Below, piece by piece: positions 63,063 to 64,000 of a stretch of DNA of 64,000 nt. Within the stretch, counting starts at the first letter, position 1, and every line of letters starts with the position of its first letter. The DNA lies in NCBI RefSeq assembly GCF_028331445.1, contig NZ_JAQMHX010000017.1, positions 1 through 64,000 of the forward strand. Direction: 5' to 3'. Made by a program: the position numbers and the translations under genes. The notes under the pieces were generated by a model. It was given only the letters and a program-made list of their open reading frames with translations, did not search any database and had not been told where the DNA came from. This DNA is from Candidatus Phyllobacterium onerii. GTDB taxonomy: Bacteria; Pseudomonadota; Alphaproteobacteria; Rhizobiales; Rhizobiaceae.

Positions 63063-63833
63063 TTACTGCGAAACGTCCTGGCCGAAATATTTGTCGGCAA
63101 TCTGCTTGTATGTGCCGTCAGCTTTGATCGCTTCCAGAGCCTTGTTAATGGCAGCGAGCAGATCCGGTTCACCCTTGCGGATGATGATGCCGGAGAAATC
63201 GGCATTCTCCTGCTGCGCAGCAATCTTCACATTGGCGTCAGGCTTATGTTTCTTGAAATCGAGAAAGGATAGGCTGTCATTGATTGTCGCGTCGGCACGG
63301 CCATTGAGGACCAACTGGATCGACTGGTCGAAACCGTCTGTTCCAACCAGCTCTGCACCGGCTTCCTGGGCGATCTTGCCGAAATTGCTGGAGAGCGATT
63401 GCGCAGACTTCTTGCCCTTTAAATCAGCAAAGCCCTTGATCTCCTCATTGTCGCTCTTGACGATCAAAACGGCCTTTGAAGCGATATAAGGCTCGGAGAA
63501 ATCATACTTTTGCTTCCGCGCCTCGGTGATGCCAACCTGATTGATGACCGTGTCATAGCGGTTGGCGTCGAGACCGGCGATCAGGCCATCCCATTTGCCT
63601 TCGAGGAACTCGGGCTTGACGCCGAGATTTTTGGCAATCGCCTCACCGATCTCCACATCGAAACCGACGAGCTTGCCCGAGGCATCATGATAGGTGAACG
63701 GCGCGTAGGTGCCTTCCGTGCCGATCTTGAGAACGCCTGCCGCCTTGATCTGCTCAAGATTGGACGCGCCTTGTGCCTGGGCAGGCACGATTGCGAGGGC
63801 ACTGACGACGAGAAGTGATTTCAACCAGTTCAT
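63063..63833 (-). CDS. Periplasmic amino-acid binding protein, cystine-type
   Basis: This 256-residue SBP family 3 protein has a signal peptide (residues 1-22, cut near AQA/QGA). It has LKIGTEGTYAPFTYHD near 36-51, GFDVEIGEAIAKNLG and the WDGLIAGLDANRYDTVINQ block, closest in pattern to FliY/TcyA cystine-binding proteins. It would capture cystine or a related diamino-acid for the linked permease and ATPase. Glutamine- or histidine-type binding is a less likely alternative. Confidence 0.9.
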   Translation of the reverse strand: MNWLKSLLVVSALAIVPAQAQGASNLEQIKAAGVLKIGTEGTYAPFTYHDASGKLVGFDVEIGEAIAKNLGVKPEFLEGKWDGLIAGLDANRYDTVINQVGITEARKQKYDFSEPYIASKAVLIVKSDNEEIKGFADLKGKKSAQSLSSNFGKIAQEAGAELVGTDGFDQSIQLVLNGRADATINDSLSFLDFKKHKPDANVKIAAQQENADFSGIIIRKGEPDLLAAINKALEAIKADGTYKQIADKYFGQDVSQ

Positions 63834-64000
63834 TGTGTTTCCATCCGTTTGTAATTTGCTTTGGGCGTGATCGGAAAGTGCCACTTTGCCGTGGCGCTGT
63901 ATAGGCATTCGACGCCGCCGCCAGGAGCAGACCGGCAAATTTATACCAGATTTCGGTTCAATGCAGGAATTTTATTCCGTCGGAAGTCGCGAACAATTAT

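Noticed and set aside
1..64000. CRISPR array or tRNA/rRNA genes
   Set aside because: No regularly spaced direct repeats and no recognisable tRNA or rRNA sequence were seen on either strand.

Overview
The window reads as the chromosome or chromid of an alphaproteobacterium of the Hyphomicrobiales, probably Brucellaceae/Phyllobacteriaceae (Ochrobactrum-like). Supporting this are DUF992 and DUF922 secreted proteins, an OCH-like class C beta-lactamase, the NasS/NasT nitrate regulators and the general gene style. Species-level identity cannot be given from sequence alone. No rRNA, tRNA or CRISPR array was seen.

Layout: (1) 1-71 is the 3' end of an IS30-type transposase, followed by a small CAP-domain lipoprotein. 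(2) 663-11385 is an assimilatory nitrate locus on the minus strand: nasT-nasS, then a sigma-54 promoter and a two-hairpin/terminator leader, then nrtA-nrtB-nrtC-nirB-nirD-nasA. (3) 11.8-14.8 kb holds small secreted proteins and a class C beta-lactamase. (4) 15-21.3 kb is an L-threonate (four-carbon acid sugar) locus: ltnD-otnI-otnK face lacI-otnC and an apparently circularly permuted ROK kinase across twin LacI operators. (5) 21.3-35.7 kb is catabolic module A on the minus strand: two tripartite tricarboxylate transporters, a class II aldolase-family protein, a ThDP enzyme, a 3-hydroxyacid dehydrogenase-like protein, a bicupin, an EutA-like ATPase and a LysR regulator. (6) 36.1-37.3 kb is a split chromate-type transporter. 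(7) 37.4-42.5 kb is an aromatic-acid lower pathway: a 4,5-dihydroxyphthalate decarboxylase-like protein, LigJ-type hydratase, Zn alcohol dehydrogenase, LigK-type aldolase and alpha/beta hydrolase. (8) 42.5-49.2 kb carries two LysR and one IclR regulators and a three-part Rieske oxygenase system. (9) 49.3-56.5 kb is module B: a second class II aldolase, bicupin and EutA-like trio, then a nickel transporter/NikR pair, a lone periplasmic binding protein and a third class II aldolase-family protein. (10) 56.5-57.3 kb has two divergent Flp pilins. (11) 57.5-61.2 kb is a cell-envelope glycosylation operon (GtrB/GtrA-like, methyltransferase, large membrane protein). (12) 61.3-63.8 kb has an HlyD remnant and a polar amino-acid (probably cystine) ABC transporter.

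Functional reading: the central 35 kb looks like a metabolic island for uptake and degradation of (poly)carboxylated aromatic acids. TTT transporters and a periplasmic binding protein would import the acid. A Rieske oxygenase would hydroxylate it, and class II aldolase-like and Pht5-like proteins would decarboxylate it. LigJ and LigK would convert the cleaved ring to pyruvate and oxaloacetate. No recognisable ring-cleavage dioxygenase of the LigAB type is present.

The most unusual element is a bicupin gene directly followed by an EutA-like reactivase gene, present twice. Neither copy lies near ethanolamine ammonia-lyase or any other B12 enzyme, and relatives of the same class II aldolase accompany both. 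This is the best candidate for an undescribed system.
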